Counted from the first letter of the stretch, positions 36,402 to 46,107 are shown. The stretch: 64,000 bases of DNA from Prado023 sp963700395 (GCA_963700395.1 CAVOXI010000003.1:62001-126000); one strand, 5' to 3'. Notes: a model not told the origin generated them from the letters alone. Numbers and translations are program-made.

Positions 36402-37252
36402 GCTGTCTCCCTTCGACTGGCCCGGAACCGTTCCGCGGCCATGGTGTGCTCAGGTCCTGACGGACCCTCCTCCTGCTCAGGTCCCGAGAGGATCCGAGCA
36501 AGGCGTCGTGCGTGCTCCCGGTACGCGGCATCGAAGCGTGCCGCCGCGTCGGTCGGGTTGGTGACTGCCCCTGATGTCAGGACGGGGGGCATTGCGCCCC
36601 GCTCGACCAGGATCTCGGCGGTCTGGACCTTGATCTCGTTGATGGCTGCGACGTAGGCAGCGCTGGAACCGGGGCCCACAGGCACATCCAGGCCCGGCAG
36701 GGTGATCAGGGCATCGCCGATCGGTGTCCCGAGGTCGATGACGACGTCCGCATGGTCCAGCAGCCGGGTGCCCGAGGAGTGCTGCGACGGCGAGGCCTTC
36801 GAGTGCTCCACCGCGGTGATGGCGATGACGGGCAGCCCCCGCGCCCGGCCCCCGATGGCCATCTCGATCGGGTTCGCGGTGACGCCCCCGGTGCTGCACA
36901 CGATCATCGAGTCGTTGGCGCCGAACGTGAAGTTGCTCAGGATGACCTCGGCCAGGCCCTCGACCCGCTCGATGAACATCGCCTGGCGCTGCCCGTTGGC
37001 ACCGACCACCTGGGTGTGGAACGTGGTGGACAGCTCGACCAGCGGGTGGAATCCGGGGAACGACCCGTACCGGGGGAACATCTCCTCGACGGCCATCCTG
37101 CTGTGGCCCGTCCCGAACATGTGCACCAGGCCGCCTGAGGCGATGGTGTCCGCCGAGATCCGCGCCGTCGCCGCGATGGCATCCCCCTGCGTCGCCGCGA
37201 GTCGTTCGAGCAACTCGATCGCGGCTCTGGTCCACTCGCCCCTGGCGGCCAC
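36398..37252 (-). CDS. SIS-domain sugar isomerase-like protein
   Basis: 284 aa, COG4821-type single SIS domain (about 30-200): VHMFGTGHSRMAVEEMFPRYG, MIVCSTGGVTANPIEMA, VIAITAVEHSKASPSQHSSG, DLGTPIGDALI. It should bind a phosphosugar; activity could be isomerase, etherase or regulatory. First gene of a seven-gene operon (SIS, binding protein, ATPase, two permeases, dehydrogenase, isomerase). GTG start at 37252 with GGAGGAGGGG seven bases upstream. The operator TGTCTAGACA is centred about 37 bp before the start. Confidence 0.82.
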   Translation of the reverse strand: MAARGEWTRAAIELLERLAATQGDAIAATARISADTIASGGLVHMFGTGHSRMAVEEMFPRYGSFPGFHPLVELSTTFHTQVVGANGQRQAMFIERVEGLAEVILSNFTFGANDSMIVCSTGGVTANPIEMAIGGRARGLPVIAITAVEHSKASPSQHSSGTRLLDHADVVIDLGTPIGDALITLPGLDVPVGPGSSAAYVAAINEIKVQTAEILVERGAMPPVLTSGAVTNPTDAAARFDAAYREHARRLARILSGPEQEEGPSGPEHTMAAERFRASRRETA

Positions 37253-37284
37253 GAATCCCCTCCTCCACCTCGATAACCGGCGTA

Positions 37285-37294
37285 TGTCTAGACA
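37285..37294. promoter_or_regulatory. GntR-type operator TGTCTAGACA
   Basis: Perfect 10-bp palindrome 33 bp upstream of the transporter operon start (37252). Identical to the copies at 40355 and 46011. The core GTCTAGAC equals the centre of the DasR/NagR site family, pointing to the HutC-type regulator encoded at 40389 as the likely ligand. Confidence 0.65.
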
Positions 37295-37374
37295 ACTCTG
37301 AATGGAACCTAGCGACTGGACGCAGCCGGGTCAACACGGTGAGCCCGGTCGGCGCGCCCGTTATCGAATCGTGA

Positions 37375-38473
37375 TCACAGCTCCCGCGGCGAGAACCACA
37401 GGTCGATCGGCTTGGCCGCATCACCGGGGTCGAAGGGCATGGCCACGCGTCGCCCGGACCCGGCCGACTGGTACCCCGCCATCAGCATCTGCTGGGCCAC
37501 GCGACCGTCGTAGCCGGTCGCCTGCGGCTCCTCGCGTCCCAGGACGCAGCGGGCGAAGTGCTCCATCTCCTGGGGGAACCCGTAGTTCCACAGCTCCTCG
37601 AACACCGGGTAGGACCAGCCCTGGGTGGTGGGCGCCTTCTCCACCGCGTACCCGTAGCCGTCCTCGCAGAAGGTCGGCAGCGCGTTGCCCATGTGCAGGT
37701 TGCCGTAGGTCACGCCGTGACTGCCGTAGACCTCGATCCGGTCGTCCATCCCGCCGCGCCGGGCCCAGCTGTCCTCCACGTGCCCCACGGCCCCGTTGGC
37801 GAACTCCACGATCGCGAAGGTGTGGTCCTCACCCCGGGTCCTGTCCCCGTGCACGTAGGTGCCCATGTGCGCCGTGATCGCCACCGGCTCGGGACGCCCG
37901 AGGAACCAGTACGCGAAGGCCATCCCGTGGCAGCCCATGTCCATGAACACCCCACCGCCGGACCGCTCGATGTCCCAGAACCAGTCCGCGTGCGGCCCGA
38001 AGTGCTTCTCGGACTGCTTGACCAGGTACACCTCACCGAACGCCCCCTGGTCGGCCATCTCCTTGGCCTTGACGTACTTCGGGGTGAAGAAGAGCTCCTC
38101 GGCGTAGAACAGGAGCACGCCCGGCGGCCTCGCAGGCCTCGATCATCTCGTCGCACTCCGTCAGGGTCATCGCCATCGGCTTCTCGAAGACGACGTGCTT
38201 GCCGGCCGCGGCGATGTCCTTCGTGAGCTGGCAGTGCAGCTTGTTCGGAGCCGTGATGGTCACCATCTCGATCGATGGGTCCTTGAGCATCTCGTGGTGG
38301 TCGGTGTAGGCGTGCTCGATCCCGTAGCGCGTGGCCAGCTCTGCCGCATGGCCCGGAGTGGGCGAGGCGATCGCGACGACCTCGGCGCTGCACCCCATGG
38401 CAATCGATGCGCAGTGGATGTCTGCCTCGAACTGCGAGCCGATGATGCCGACCTTGACCCTGCGGTCACTCAT
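37375..38473 (-). CDS. Gfo/Idh/MocA-family dehydrogenase (one frameshift)
   Basis: 365 aa after correction. VKVGIIGSQFEADIHCASIA (Rossmann loop with GSQ in place of GxG), VTITAPNKLH, VVFEKPMAMT, then after one extra base at about 38120 (EAAG to VLLFYAEE) FTPKYVKAKEMA, KHFGPHADWFWDIERSGGGV, FMDMGCHGMAF and GRVAQQMLMAGYQSA. It shares the GPHxxWFWxxxxxGGG block with the paralogue at 28360, so the two probably act on related substrates. Its ATG overlaps the stop of the SIS gene (ATGA). This pair forms a separate operon behind the 39503 operator. Confidence 0.86.
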
Positions 38474-39505
38474 GACTGTTCCTCCGGGTTGATTCGTGCG
38501 GTTGCGTAGTAGGCCGACGTCCACGCCGGCTGGTCGATGTCGAGTCCAGCCCGGTGGCCCAGCGTCCCTGCCAGCGCCAGGGCGGCGGGGAAGGTGGTCA
38601 CGGCCGCGGCCGCGCGAGGAGCCGAGGCCGCCGCCGGGGACGCGGATCACGTCCGCGCCCATCCGTGCGCAGACGTCCGCCGCCTCATCGCAGAGCGGGT
38701 CCTCGGCGGTCGGGTGGGCCAGCACGAGGTGCCCGGGGCGCAGGGCGTACATCCCCGAGGTCGCCCCCTCCCTGGTCTCGAGGCCCTCCGCGGGGATCCC
38801 CGCGACCTCCTTGAGCAGCAGGGCCGTCTCCAGGGCGGCCACGCTGGCGCCGCCGGTGCCGAAGGCCATGGCCGCGGGGGGCAGCCCGGCAAGCATGGAG
38901 CTGGCCGCCAGCGCCCACGCCGGGGCCGCGTCCAGGCCGTGGGCCACCGCCGCCGGCAGTCCCGCGAGGCCGTCGCGGGGCTCGACCCCCCGGACGGTTC
39001 GCCAGAGCATCAGCCCCATCAGGACGTTGCCCGCGAATGCCTGGGTATGGGTCACCGCACGCTGCCCGCGGATGGGCACGATCGCCGAGGCCGTGGCGGC
39101 CAGGTGCAACGACGACCCAGGGGTCGAGGTGGACAGCACCCACCTCGGGGGCATCCCATCGGGCAGGAGGGCAGCGACATCGCGCAGCTCCCCCGACGAG
39201 GAGAAGACCAGGGGGACATCCCCGTCGCGCCACCTCCAGGAGCCGGAGCTGATCACCCCTGCCGGCACGGCCACCACGTCGTTGCGGCCGCCGGGCGTGG
39301 CCCAGGCCTCGAGCGCCATGGCCAGGGCGGCGTAGTAGGCGGCCCCGTTCCCGGTGGCCACGATCCGGGAGCCCTCACGCAGGACCCGGGCGACCTGCTC
39401 GACGCCGGGGGTGTCGTCGAGCAGGTCTGCCAGGACGTCGGGGATTGAGCAGGCCTCTGCCCAGACCACCGACGAAGCGAGGGCCGTTCCGATATCGTCC
39501 GGCAT
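38470..39505 (-). CDS. SIS-domain protein, AgaS/GlmS-like (one frameshift)
   Basis: 344 aa after correction. Two SIS repeats: IVATGNGAAYYAALAMALEAW with VFSSSGELRDVAALL, then MAFGTGGASVAALETALLLKE with EGLETREGATSGMYAL. The frame breaks near 38615 in a CG-rich tract; across it the end reads AAAAVTTFPAALALAG, then TSAYYATARINPEEQS and stop 38470. Members isomerise or deaminate amino-sugar phosphates; with no nagB in the window this is a candidate for that step. The start ATG at 39505 lies inside a 23-bp palindrome, so repressor binding would cover the start site. Confidence 0.8.
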
Positions 39506-39525
39506 ACCGGTACCGTACCGGTATG
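39503..39525. promoter_or_regulatory. 23-bp palindromic operator between SIS gene and GntR gene
   Basis: Perfect inverted repeat: half-site CATACCGGTAC (39503-39513), one central C, then GTACCGGTATG (39515-39525). It overlaps the SIS start codon and sits 41 bp before the divergent GntR gene, so it can control both. Unrelated to TGTCTAGACA, hence probably the site of the 39567 regulator. Confidence 0.7.
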
Positions 39526-39566
39526 CTCACGGTGCGGGCAAGGCAGGGCGGCGGTACAGTCGCGGC

Positions 39567-40301
39567 ATGTCGATCGCAGCCCACCCGCTGAGGTTCAGCT
39601 CGCTCGCCACCACCCTCACGGCACTGATCGAGGGGGGCCAGCTCTCCGAGGGGGACAGGTTGCCCTCGGAACGGCAGCTGGCCGAGCAGTTCTCGGTGAG
39701 CCGGCAGACGGTCCGTCGGGCGCTGGCCGAGCTGGCCGAGGCCCGCCTGATCGAGTCCCGTCCCGGGTTGGGGACCTACGTCGCGACCCGGCCCATCGGC
39801 GAGGCCCCGCACATGCTGATGAGCTTCACGGAGCTGGGATCGGAGCGCGGCCTACGGGCGGGATCGGTGGTCCTCGACCAGCGGCTCGAGCAGGCCAGCG
39901 TCGAGGACTCCGAGCTCCTCGGGATTGCGCCGGGCGCGCCGGTGTTCCGGATCGAGCGACTTCGCCTGTTCGACGACCTGCCGATCGGCGTCGACCTGAG
40001 CCGGATCCCGCTGGCCCTGGCACCCGGGCTCCCCGACCTCGACTTCTCGACCGCATCGCTGTACGCCGCCCTCGCGCACGCCGGCCACCCGCCTGTGCGC
40101 GCCGACTACACGGTGTACGCCAGCGCAGCCGACTCCCGCCACGCCCGGCCGCTCGGCGTCGAGCTGGGGTTCCCCCTGCTCATGGCGCAGACAGTTGCCT
40201 ACGACCCGGACGGCAACGTCGTGGAGAAGGGACTCATGGCCTACCGCGGTGACCGCTACCGGCTGCAGACGGAGCTCACCCGCCGGCCGCACGGTCGATG
40301 A
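39567..40301 (+). CDS. GntR/HutC-family regulator
   Basis: 244 aa. Winged helix (about 10-78) with LSEGDRLPSERQLAEQFSVS, then RQTVRRALAELAEARLI and GLGTYVA, followed by a UTRA effector domain (about 95-240). Effector probably a phosphosugar. The ATG at 39567 lies six bases behind TACAGT (39555-39560), giving a likely leaderless mRNA. Divergent from the SIS/dehydrogenase pair over the 23-bp palindrome. Second of two HutC regulators here, apparently with a different site. Confidence 0.9.
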   Translation: MSIAAHPLRFSSLATTLTALIEGGQLSEGDRLPSERQLAEQFSVSRQTVRRALAELAEARLIESRPGLGTYVATRPIGEAPHMLMSFTELGSERGLRAGSVVLDQRLEQASVEDSELLGIAPGAPVFRIERLRLFDDLPIGVDLSRIPLALAPGLPDLDFSTASLYAALAHAGHPPVRADYTVYASAADSRHARPLGVELGFPLLMAQTVAYDPDGNVVEKGLMAYRGDRYRLQTELTRRPHGR

Positions 40302-40354
40302 CCGGGCAGCACAGCCCGGCGAGCAATCGGTCCCTGAGCGAGGGCGCCTCAAGG

Positions 40355-40382
40355 TGTCTAGACAACCGATCCGCCCTAGACT
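40355..40382 (+). promoter_or_regulatory. Promoter and GntR-type operator of the second regulator
   Basis: Operator TGTCTAGACA (40355-40364) followed by -10 TAGACT (40377-40382), which ends six bases before the GTG at 40389. Transcription would start at the GTG, placing the operator over the -35 region (-34 to -25). This indicates negative autoregulation. Confidence 0.65.
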
Positions 40383-40388
40383 GACGGC

Positions 40389-41117
40389 GTGCCGACCGCG
40401 AAGGCCCCCCGAAAGCGGGGTGAAGCCCGTTACCAGGCAATCGCGGCGTACCTGACCGACATCATCGAGCGCTCCGCACCGGGCGACTCCCTGCCCACCG
40501 AGGCTGAGCTGTGCGAGCAGTTCTCCGTGAGCCGGATGACAGCCAGGCAGGCGCTCCAGTCATTGGCCAATGCCGGACTCGTGGACCGCAGGCGCGGTCA
40601 GGGCACGTTCGTGGCTCCCCGGCCGATGCATCGGCGCCCGGGGCAGTTCCTGTCCTTCACGGAGGAGATGGCGCGACGAGGTCTCACTGCGGGCTCGCAG
40701 CTGATCTCCAGTGAGACGTCACGGCCCACACCCCAGGAGGTCGAGGACATGGGCCTCGCTCCTGGCGAGCAGGTCCTGCGGCTCGTTCGGGTCCGCCGAG
40801 CCAACAACGTGCCGATCGCGCTGGAACATGCCGCACTCAACGCCTCCCTGGTGCCCGGGCTCAAGGCCGATGTCGAGGGCGGCTCGATGCACCAGGCGCT
40901 CCTGGAGCACGGGATCATCGCAACTCGCGCCGTCGGGTCCATCAGCGCTCGACTCGCCCGGTCCAGCGAGACCGACCTGCTCGACCTCCCACCCAACGCC
41001 GCCCTGCTCGTGGAGGTGCGGATCCTGTTCGACCAGAAGGGCCGGGTCTTCGAACGCACCGAGACCCGGTACGCGGCTGAGCGCTACGTGATCGACGTCG
41101 TCCACACGCATCCCTAG
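40389..41117 (+). CDS. GntR/HutC-family regulator, DasR/NagR-like
   Basis: 242 aa. Winged helix (about 15-82): GDSLPTEAELCEQFSVSRMT, ARQALQSLANAGLVDRRRG and GTFVAPR. UTRA domain (about 98-240) with FLSFTEEMARRGLTAGSQLI and FERTETRYAAERY. The FTEDM-like motif and the palindrome with centre GTCTAGAC resemble the GlcNAc regulators DasR and NagR. Likely repressor of the four-site regulon, released by an amino-sugar phosphate. GTG start chosen from the -10 spacing. It is followed by a hairpin and the converging ROK gene. Confidence 0.9.
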   Translation: MPTAKAPRKRGEARYQAIAAYLTDIIERSAPGDSLPTEAELCEQFSVSRMTARQALQSLANAGLVDRRRGQGTFVAPRPMHRRPGQFLSFTEEMARRGLTAGSQLISSETSRPTPQEVEDMGLAPGEQVLRLVRVRRANNVPIALEHAALNASLVPGLKADVEGGSMHQALLEHGIIATRAVGSISARLARSSETDLLDLPPNAALLVEVRILFDQKGRVFERTETRYAAERYVIDVVHTHP

Positions 41118-41146
41118 CATCGCGGCGGACCGGCAGCCCCGCGATG
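41118..41146. terminator. Hairpin between converging GntR and ROK genes
   Basis: Perfect 8-bp stem CATCGCGG (41118-41125) with CCGCGATG (41139-41146), filling the 33-bp gap between the two stops. Probably terminates both transcripts. Confidence 0.6.
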
Positions 41147-41150
41147 GCTC

Positions 41151-42064
41151 CTACGGCAGCGTCTCCGCCGCCCAGAGGGCTGCGCCGATCGACCCAGCGC
41201 GCGAACCCAGGCTCGCGGGAACCACGTCGTACCAGTCGCGCGGGACCAGCACGGCGGTCGCGGCGATGGCCTCCCTCAGTGGGGCGAGGAGCACCTCGCC
41301 CGCGTCGGCGATGCCGCCGCCGATGACGATCCGGTCCGGGATCAGCACCGTGACCAGGTTGCCCAGGGCGTGTCCCAGGTGGCCGGCCACGGTCTCGACC
41401 GCCGCCCGCGCCCTGGGCTCCCCCGCTCGGGCCGCGTCATAGGCATCCCGGGCCGTCGCGGTGCCGGCCGCCGCCGCCAGGGCGTCGGCCCTGGCGAAGC
41501 TCTCGAGGCAACCTGCGTTCCCGCACCCGCAGGGCGGACCTCCGGGCATGATCACCTGATGCCCCACCTCGCCGGCGCGGCCGTGGGGCCCGGCAGCGCA
41601 GCCGGCCGTCGACGACCACTCCCCCGCCGATCCCCGTGCCCAGCGTCACGCACACGACGGTCGAGCGTCCCGCAGCCGCACCCATCCGGACCTCCGCCAG
41701 GGTGAAGGCGCGGGCATCGTTGATCAGCGCGGTCGGCACGCCCCACGCCTGGCTCATGCGCGCAGGCAGGGGCTGGCCGAGCCACGGCCCCGGCAGGTTC
41801 GGGAACAGCACGATGGTGCCGGCGGCCGCGTCGTAGAGGCCCGGGACCCCGACCCCGGCCGCGTGCGACCGGACCATGGGCGGCCATGAGCTGCCGACCC
41901 AGTGAGGCGATCTCCTCCATCACGACCGTCGGCCCCTGGTCGGCCCGCGTCGGGATGCGCGCCTCGCCCACCACGCGCGCGCCCGTGAGGCCGCCGTCGG
42001 GGAGGTCGAGGATGACACCCTTGATGTTCGTGCCTCCGAGGTCGATCCCCAGGAACTGGGTCAT
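41151..42064 (-). CDS. ROK-family sugar kinase (two frameshifts)
   Basis: 303 aa after correction. FLGIDLGGTNIKGVILDL (phosphate loop), then one extra base near 41880 before MVRSHAAGVGVPGLYD. INDARAFTLAE and LGTGIGGGVVVDGRLRC follow, then a second extra base near 41591 before GPHGRAGEVGHQVIMPGG. The ROK zinc motif CGCGNAGCLES is intact. It should phosphorylate a hexose or N-acyl-amino sugar at the 6-position; GPHG/EVGH fits ATP-dependent ROK kinases. Its ATG overlaps the DeoC stop (ATGA); last gene of the operon that starts at 46021. Confidence 0.85.
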
Positions 42065-42775
42065 GCCAGGTTCTGCCTGGCGCGCAGGTCGTCGATGATG
42101 GCCGCGGTCGCGGTGGCCCCGGTGCGGTCGATGCCGGCGTTGAGGCACTCGATGAGCGAGTCCAACGTGCGAACACCGCCGGCGGCCTTGACCTTGACCG
42201 ACGGGGACACCGTCGCCCGCATCAACCGCAGGTCGGCCAGGGTGGCTCCGCTGGGCGCGAAGCCCGTGCTGGTCTTGACGAAGTCAGCCCCGGCCGCCTC
42301 ACAGGCCAGGCAGCCTGCCACCTTCTCCTCGTCGGTCAGGTACGCGTTCTCCAGGATGACCTTCACGATGGCGCCACCGGCGTGCGCCACTCTCCACGAC
42401 GGCCGCGATGTCGTTGCGCACGTAGTCGATCTCCCCCGAGCGCAGCCAGCCGATCGGGAGCACCATGTCGAGCTCGACTGCCCCGTCCTCCATCGCGCGC
42501 TCGGCCTCGAACACCTTGGTGGCGGTCAGGTTCGCGCCGTGCGGGAAGCCGATCACGGTCCCCACGAGGACGTCGGTTCCCTGCAGCTCCTGCACGCAGC
42601 GCCGGACATCCAGGGGCCGGGCGCACACCGAGGCGACGTCGTACTGGGCGGCCACGGCACAGCCCGCGACCACCTCGCTGATCGTGAGCTCGGGACGCAG
42701 GAGCGAGTGATCGATGGTCTTGGCGATCTGGTGAACGGTGACGTTCTCGTCTGTCCAGGGCGTGGTGATGGTCAT
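42061..42775 (-). CDS. deoC: DeoC-type aldolase (one frameshift)
   Basis: 237 aa after correction. KTIDHSLLRPELT, VASVCARPLDVRRC, GTVIGFPHGANLTATKVFEA and ELDMVLPIGWLRSG; then, after one extra base near 42392, VAHAGGAIVKVILENAYLT. The Schiff-base Lys sits in ADFVKTSTGFAPSGAT, with the second Lys in VKVKAAGGVRT. All catalytic residues are present. The family cleaves deoxyribose-5-phosphate, but here, inside a sugar-acid cluster, a related substrate is possible. Start at inner ATG 42775 (AAGGGA upstream) rather than ATG 42781. Confidence 0.87.
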
Positions 42776-42879
42776 GGTCATCCCTTCGTCGTGCTCGGTT
42801 GGTCGGTGCTGCTCGTCCGAGCCGGGACGGCTGGGTGCGAGGGTTCGTGGTGGCGCCCTTCCGGCGCAGGGGCGGCCAT

Positions 42880-43666
42880 CTAGCGGCTTCCTCCCTGCAC
42901 GGTCCAGCCGCCGTCCACCGTCAGCACCTGGCCGGTCACGGCTGAGCTGTCGTCGGTGCACAGGAAGAGCGCTGCGGACGTGACAGCCGCCGGGTCCAGG
43001 AAGCCACCGGCGAGGCTCTGCTTGGCCTGCGCGAAGGCAACCGTGACCGGGTCGGCCGCAGCGCGGGCCGCCATGGGCGTGTCGACCAGGGCCGGGGCCA
43101 GGGCGTTGACGCGGATCCCCTGCGCGGCGTAGGTCCCTGCCATCGCCCGGACCAGGCCGATCTCGGCGGCCTTGGCGGCTGCGTAGGCGTGGGTGGCGAA
43201 CAAGGTGGGTGCGGGGTCGAATGCCAGGACGCTGGACATCAGCACGATGCTGCCTCGCGAGCCGCTGTTCGAGCGGGGCTGGGCGAGCATGATGCGCACG
43301 GCCTCACGGGCCGCGAGGAAGGCCGGTGTGAGGTTCAGGGAGAGGGTGGCCTCCCATGCTGCCAGGCCGACGTCGTGAACGGGCCCGTCACCCAGCCGCC
43401 GCCCGCTGCCCCCGGCCACGCAGTAGGTGGCGTCCACCCGCGGGTGGCTGTCGCGGATGCGGGCGAAGGCAGACTCCGCCTGCCCCTCGTCACGCAGGTC
43501 AGCCACCTCATAGGGCAGGCCCAGGCCGCGGCACTGCGCCTCGTCAATGCCGATGACGACGACGTCGGCTCCCTCCCGCGCGAAGGTGCGAGCGGCATCC
43601 GCGGCCATGCCGGAGGACCCGGTGACCACGCACACCTTCCCGCTGAGCCTGCCGACGCCTGGTCAT
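42880..43666 (-). CDS. Short-chain dehydrogenase/reductase (frameshift near start)
   Basis: 261 aa after correction. RLSGKVCVVTGSSGMAADAA (cofactor loop), IVLMSSVLAF (Ser), HAYAAAKAAE (Tyr and Lys), VLTVDGGWTV end. The sequence RLSGKV upstream of the first possible in-frame start (GTG 43635) belongs to the family. An ATG at 43666 overlapping the lactonase stop (ATGA) joins it if one base near 43656 is extra. The central NNAG is replaced by CVAGGS. It is in an operon with the lactonase-like and FAD genes; probably oxidises or reduces a sugar or sugar acid. Confidence 0.83.
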
Positions 43667-44643
43667 GCCAGGGCCAGCGCGCGTGCCGGGTTGTCGACCC
43701 ACAGGGCGTCACCGACCTCCGCACCCCAACGCTGCACGACCGTCGCGCCGAGGTCGGTCCGAAGCGCTGCCAGACCGGGCGACCCGCCAAGGGATGTCCA
43801 CAGTGAACGCCGGGCGCCATCGGTGCCCAGCAGGATCCGGTCGATCCAGCCACCCTCGAGGGCGGCCCCGATCAGGTCCACCGTCTGGGCGGGGGTGCGG
43901 ATCCCCTGGTCGTAGACCAGCGAGCAGCCGGACGCCAGCAACTCGCGGTGGTACCCGTGATCCGCGACCTTGTCGGTGTGCGAGAGGACCACACGCTCCA
44001 GCGGGACCCCCAAGCCGGCCAGGGCCTCCAGCTGCTCCACGCCGCCGCCGCCGCCCTCGCAGTGGGTCATCAGGGGCACACCGGTCCGGGCCACCGTGAT
44101 GGCGGCCGCCTCGAACGTGCGCAGGTCCCGGCTGCTGGGTCCCCCCTGGCTGCCGGCAACCTTGACCAGTCCCGCGCGATGGGGGGTTCGCCGCACGACC
44201 GGTCCGTTGAGGTCGTGGGCGTCGATCCCGACCTCGATGTCGCCGATGAACAGCTCGGCCATCTCCGCCGGCTCGAGCAGCTCGCTCCAGTGCCGCTCCC
44301 CGTAGTACCGGGCGTGGTGCAGCCCCGTGACCGCCAGCACGTGCACACCCGTGCGCCGGCTGATGTCGACAAGCCGCGCCACGTTGCGCCCGGCGTCGGC
44401 GGGCATGGTGTCCACCATCGCCCGAGCACCTGCCTCGCGACAGGCCTCGACCTCGGCGACGGCGGCGTCCGTGTCCTGCAGCGATATCTCAGGATTGATG
44501 ATCTTGGCGATACCACCGTCGATCACCAGGTGCTCGTGGGCGTAGCAGACCCCCAGGTCGTCGGCTGGGATGTCGCCGAGCAGCGTGCGCACCACCCCGT
44601 GCCGCGACACGGTGCGGTCCTCTCCGGCCGGCCTCGCAGTCAT
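43663..44643 (-). CDS. Phosphotriesterase-family hydrolase (lactonase-like)
   Basis: 326 aa. The binuclear metal site is complete: CYAHEHLVID (HxH), bridging Lys in AGLVKVAGSQGG, His in PLMTHCEGG, His in VVLSHTDKV and Asp in LLGTDGARR. Bacterial relatives hydrolyse lactones or sugar-acid lactones more often than phosphotriesters. Between a dehydrogenase and an FAD oxidoreductase it fits opening of a sugar lactone made by oxidation at C1. The ATG at 44643 follows GGGAG; the stop overlaps the SDR start. Confidence 0.85.
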   Translation of the reverse strand: MTARPAGEDRTVSRHGVVRTLLGDIPADDLGVCYAHEHLVIDGGIAKIINPEISLQDTDAAVAEVEACREAGARAMVDTMPADAGRNVARLVDISRRTGVHVLAVTGLHHARYYGERHWSELLEPAEMAELFIGDIEVGIDAHDLNGPVVRRTPHRAGLVKVAGSQGGPSSRDLRTFEAAAITVARTGVPLMTHCEGGGGGVEQLEALAGLGVPLERVVLSHTDKVADHGYHRELLASGCSLVYDQGIRTPAQTVDLIGAALEGGWIDRILLGTDGARRSLWTSLGGSPGLAALRTDLGATVVQRWGAEVGDALWVDNPARALALA

Positions 44644-44653
44644 CGATTGCTCC

Positions 44654-46021
44654 CTACTCCGTGGGCTTCTCGGTCGTGAAGGTGGCCCCCCCGGCGCGCA
44701 GAGCGGCATGCAGGCTGCTCACGGGCAGGTCCCGTGGGTCGACCGCCCCGCGTGCCGCCAGGGCGGCGGCCGTTCCCGCGGCCTGGCCCATCGCCATGCA
44801 CTGCGCCATGGAGCGGACGGAGGCATGGGCGTCATGGGTGGCGGAGAAGCACCGACCTGCCACCAGGACGTTGGCGGCATCGCGGACCAGCAGGGTCCGG
44901 AACGGGATGCCGACAACCTCACCGTCCGGCAGGTACTTCCAGACGGTGTCGGGTCCGGACCGGTGATCCTCGATCGGGGCACCGCAGAGGCCGACCTGGT
45001 CGTCGAACTGCCGGGCGGTCAGGACATCCTCGGCGGTGAGGCGGTAGTCGCCGTACACGCGACGGGTCTCCCGCACACCCACCTGGGTGCTCAACCCGCC
45101 GAGGGAGGCGTTCTCGTAGCCCGGGACCCGGTCGACGAGGAACCTCGTGTACTCCACCGCCTGCCGCCTGCCCTCGGCCTCCGCCCGGGAGAGGAACCAG
45201 GGATCGGTGGCGTTGATGACTCGCTGCGATGCCGGGGCTCCCCCGTCACCAGCCGCGTCCTGGCCGGCCGCCGCCGTGGGCTCGACCCGGGTCATGACCG
45301 TCGCGGTCATCCCATGCACGGGCGTGATGTGGTCCGAGCCGTCGCGACGGGGGAGGGCGTACCCCGCCGCGGCGGCCTCGGCCATCAGCGCGTGCAACTG
45401 CTCCTTGGTGACCTGACGCCGCAGGGTCATGTCGACGTTGACGAGCCGGAAGGTGGTCGTCAGGGTCTGGGCCGGCTCGTGCTCCCCTGCCAGCTCGTAG
45501 CCGAACCCCGCGAAGTGACAGACGTCGGCATCCCCCGATGCGTCGATGACAACGTCGGCCGACACCCGAGCCAACCCGGCCTTCGTGGCGACCAGCAGGG
45601 AGCGGACGCGCCCCTGGCTCTCCTCAACCGCCTGGACGAACGCATGGAGCAGGACCTCGGCACCGGCCTGGGCGACCAGCCGGTCCCAGACGACCTTGAG
45701 GTGATCGGCCAGGTAGGTGACGCCGGTACCGGCACCGTAGGTGTTGGGGCGCTCGACGACCGGCCCCAGGGCGCGCAGCCCCGACACGACATCGTCGGGT
45801 ATCCCCGACACCACCTTCGTGGGAGTGGATCCCGGGGTGTAGAAGCCATAGAACGTGTCGAGCACCGCTGTGGAGGATCCCCCCAACGAGGGCAGCTTCT
45901 CCAGGAGCAGGGTCCGGGCACCACCGCGGGCAGAGGCGATCGCTGCGGTGCTGCCGGCCGAGCCTGACCCGACGACCACGACGTCGTAGTGCCCGAGGTC
46001 GAAGCCCAGTTGTCTAGACAT
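44654..46021 (-). CDS. FAD-dependent oxidoreductase
   Basis: 455 aa. YDVVVVGSGSAGSTAAIASA (dinucleotide loop, about 12-31), LLEKLPSLGGSSTAV, VVIDASGDADVCHFAG and the late NVLVAGRCFSATHDAHASVR; this matches FAD_oxidored (PF12831-like) proteins found in sugar-degradation operons. Substrate unknown. The ATG at 46021 is six bases behind TATGAA (46033-46028), so the mRNA is probably leaderless, and the operator TGTCTAGACA begins at the second base of the start codon, becoming codons 2-4. First gene of a five-gene operon (FAD, lactonase, SDR, DeoC, ROK). Confidence 0.85.
   Translation of the reverse strand: MSRQLGFDLGHYDVVVVGSGSAGSTAAIASARGGARTLLLEKLPSLGGSSTAVLDTFYGFYTPGSTPTKVVSGIPDDVVSGLRALGPVVERPNTYGAGTGVTYLADHLKVVWDRLVAQAGAEVLLHAFVQAVEESQGRVRSLLVATKAGLARVSADVVIDASGDADVCHFAGFGYELAGEHEPAQTLTTTFRLVNVDMTLRRQVTKEQLHALMAEAAAAGYALPRRDGSDHITPVHGMTATVMTRVEPTAAAGQDAAGDGGAPASQRVINATDPWFLSRAEAEGRRQAVEYTRFLVDRVPGYENASLGGLSTQVGVRETRRVYGDYRLTAEDVLTARQFDDQVGLCGAPIEDHRSGPDTVWKYLPDGEVVGIPFRTLLVRDAANVLVAGRCFSATHDAHASVRSMAQCMAMGQAAGTAAALAARGAVDPRDLPVSSLHAALRAGGATFTTEKPTE
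46011..46020. promoter_or_regulatory. GntR-type operator overlapping a start codon
   Basis: TGTCTAGACA immediately after the A of the ATG at 46021 on the minus strand, 88 bp before the divergent nagA start. The same geometry (operator at +2 of a leaderless gene) occurs at the aldolase gene, 28320-28330. Confidence 0.65.
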
Positions 46022-46107
46022 GCATGATTCATAGCACAGGTGAGGGTTCCCGTGCGACTTCCGGACCCGGCCGACCGCCGAGCCCGGGGCAGGGGCACGC
46101 TTCAACC

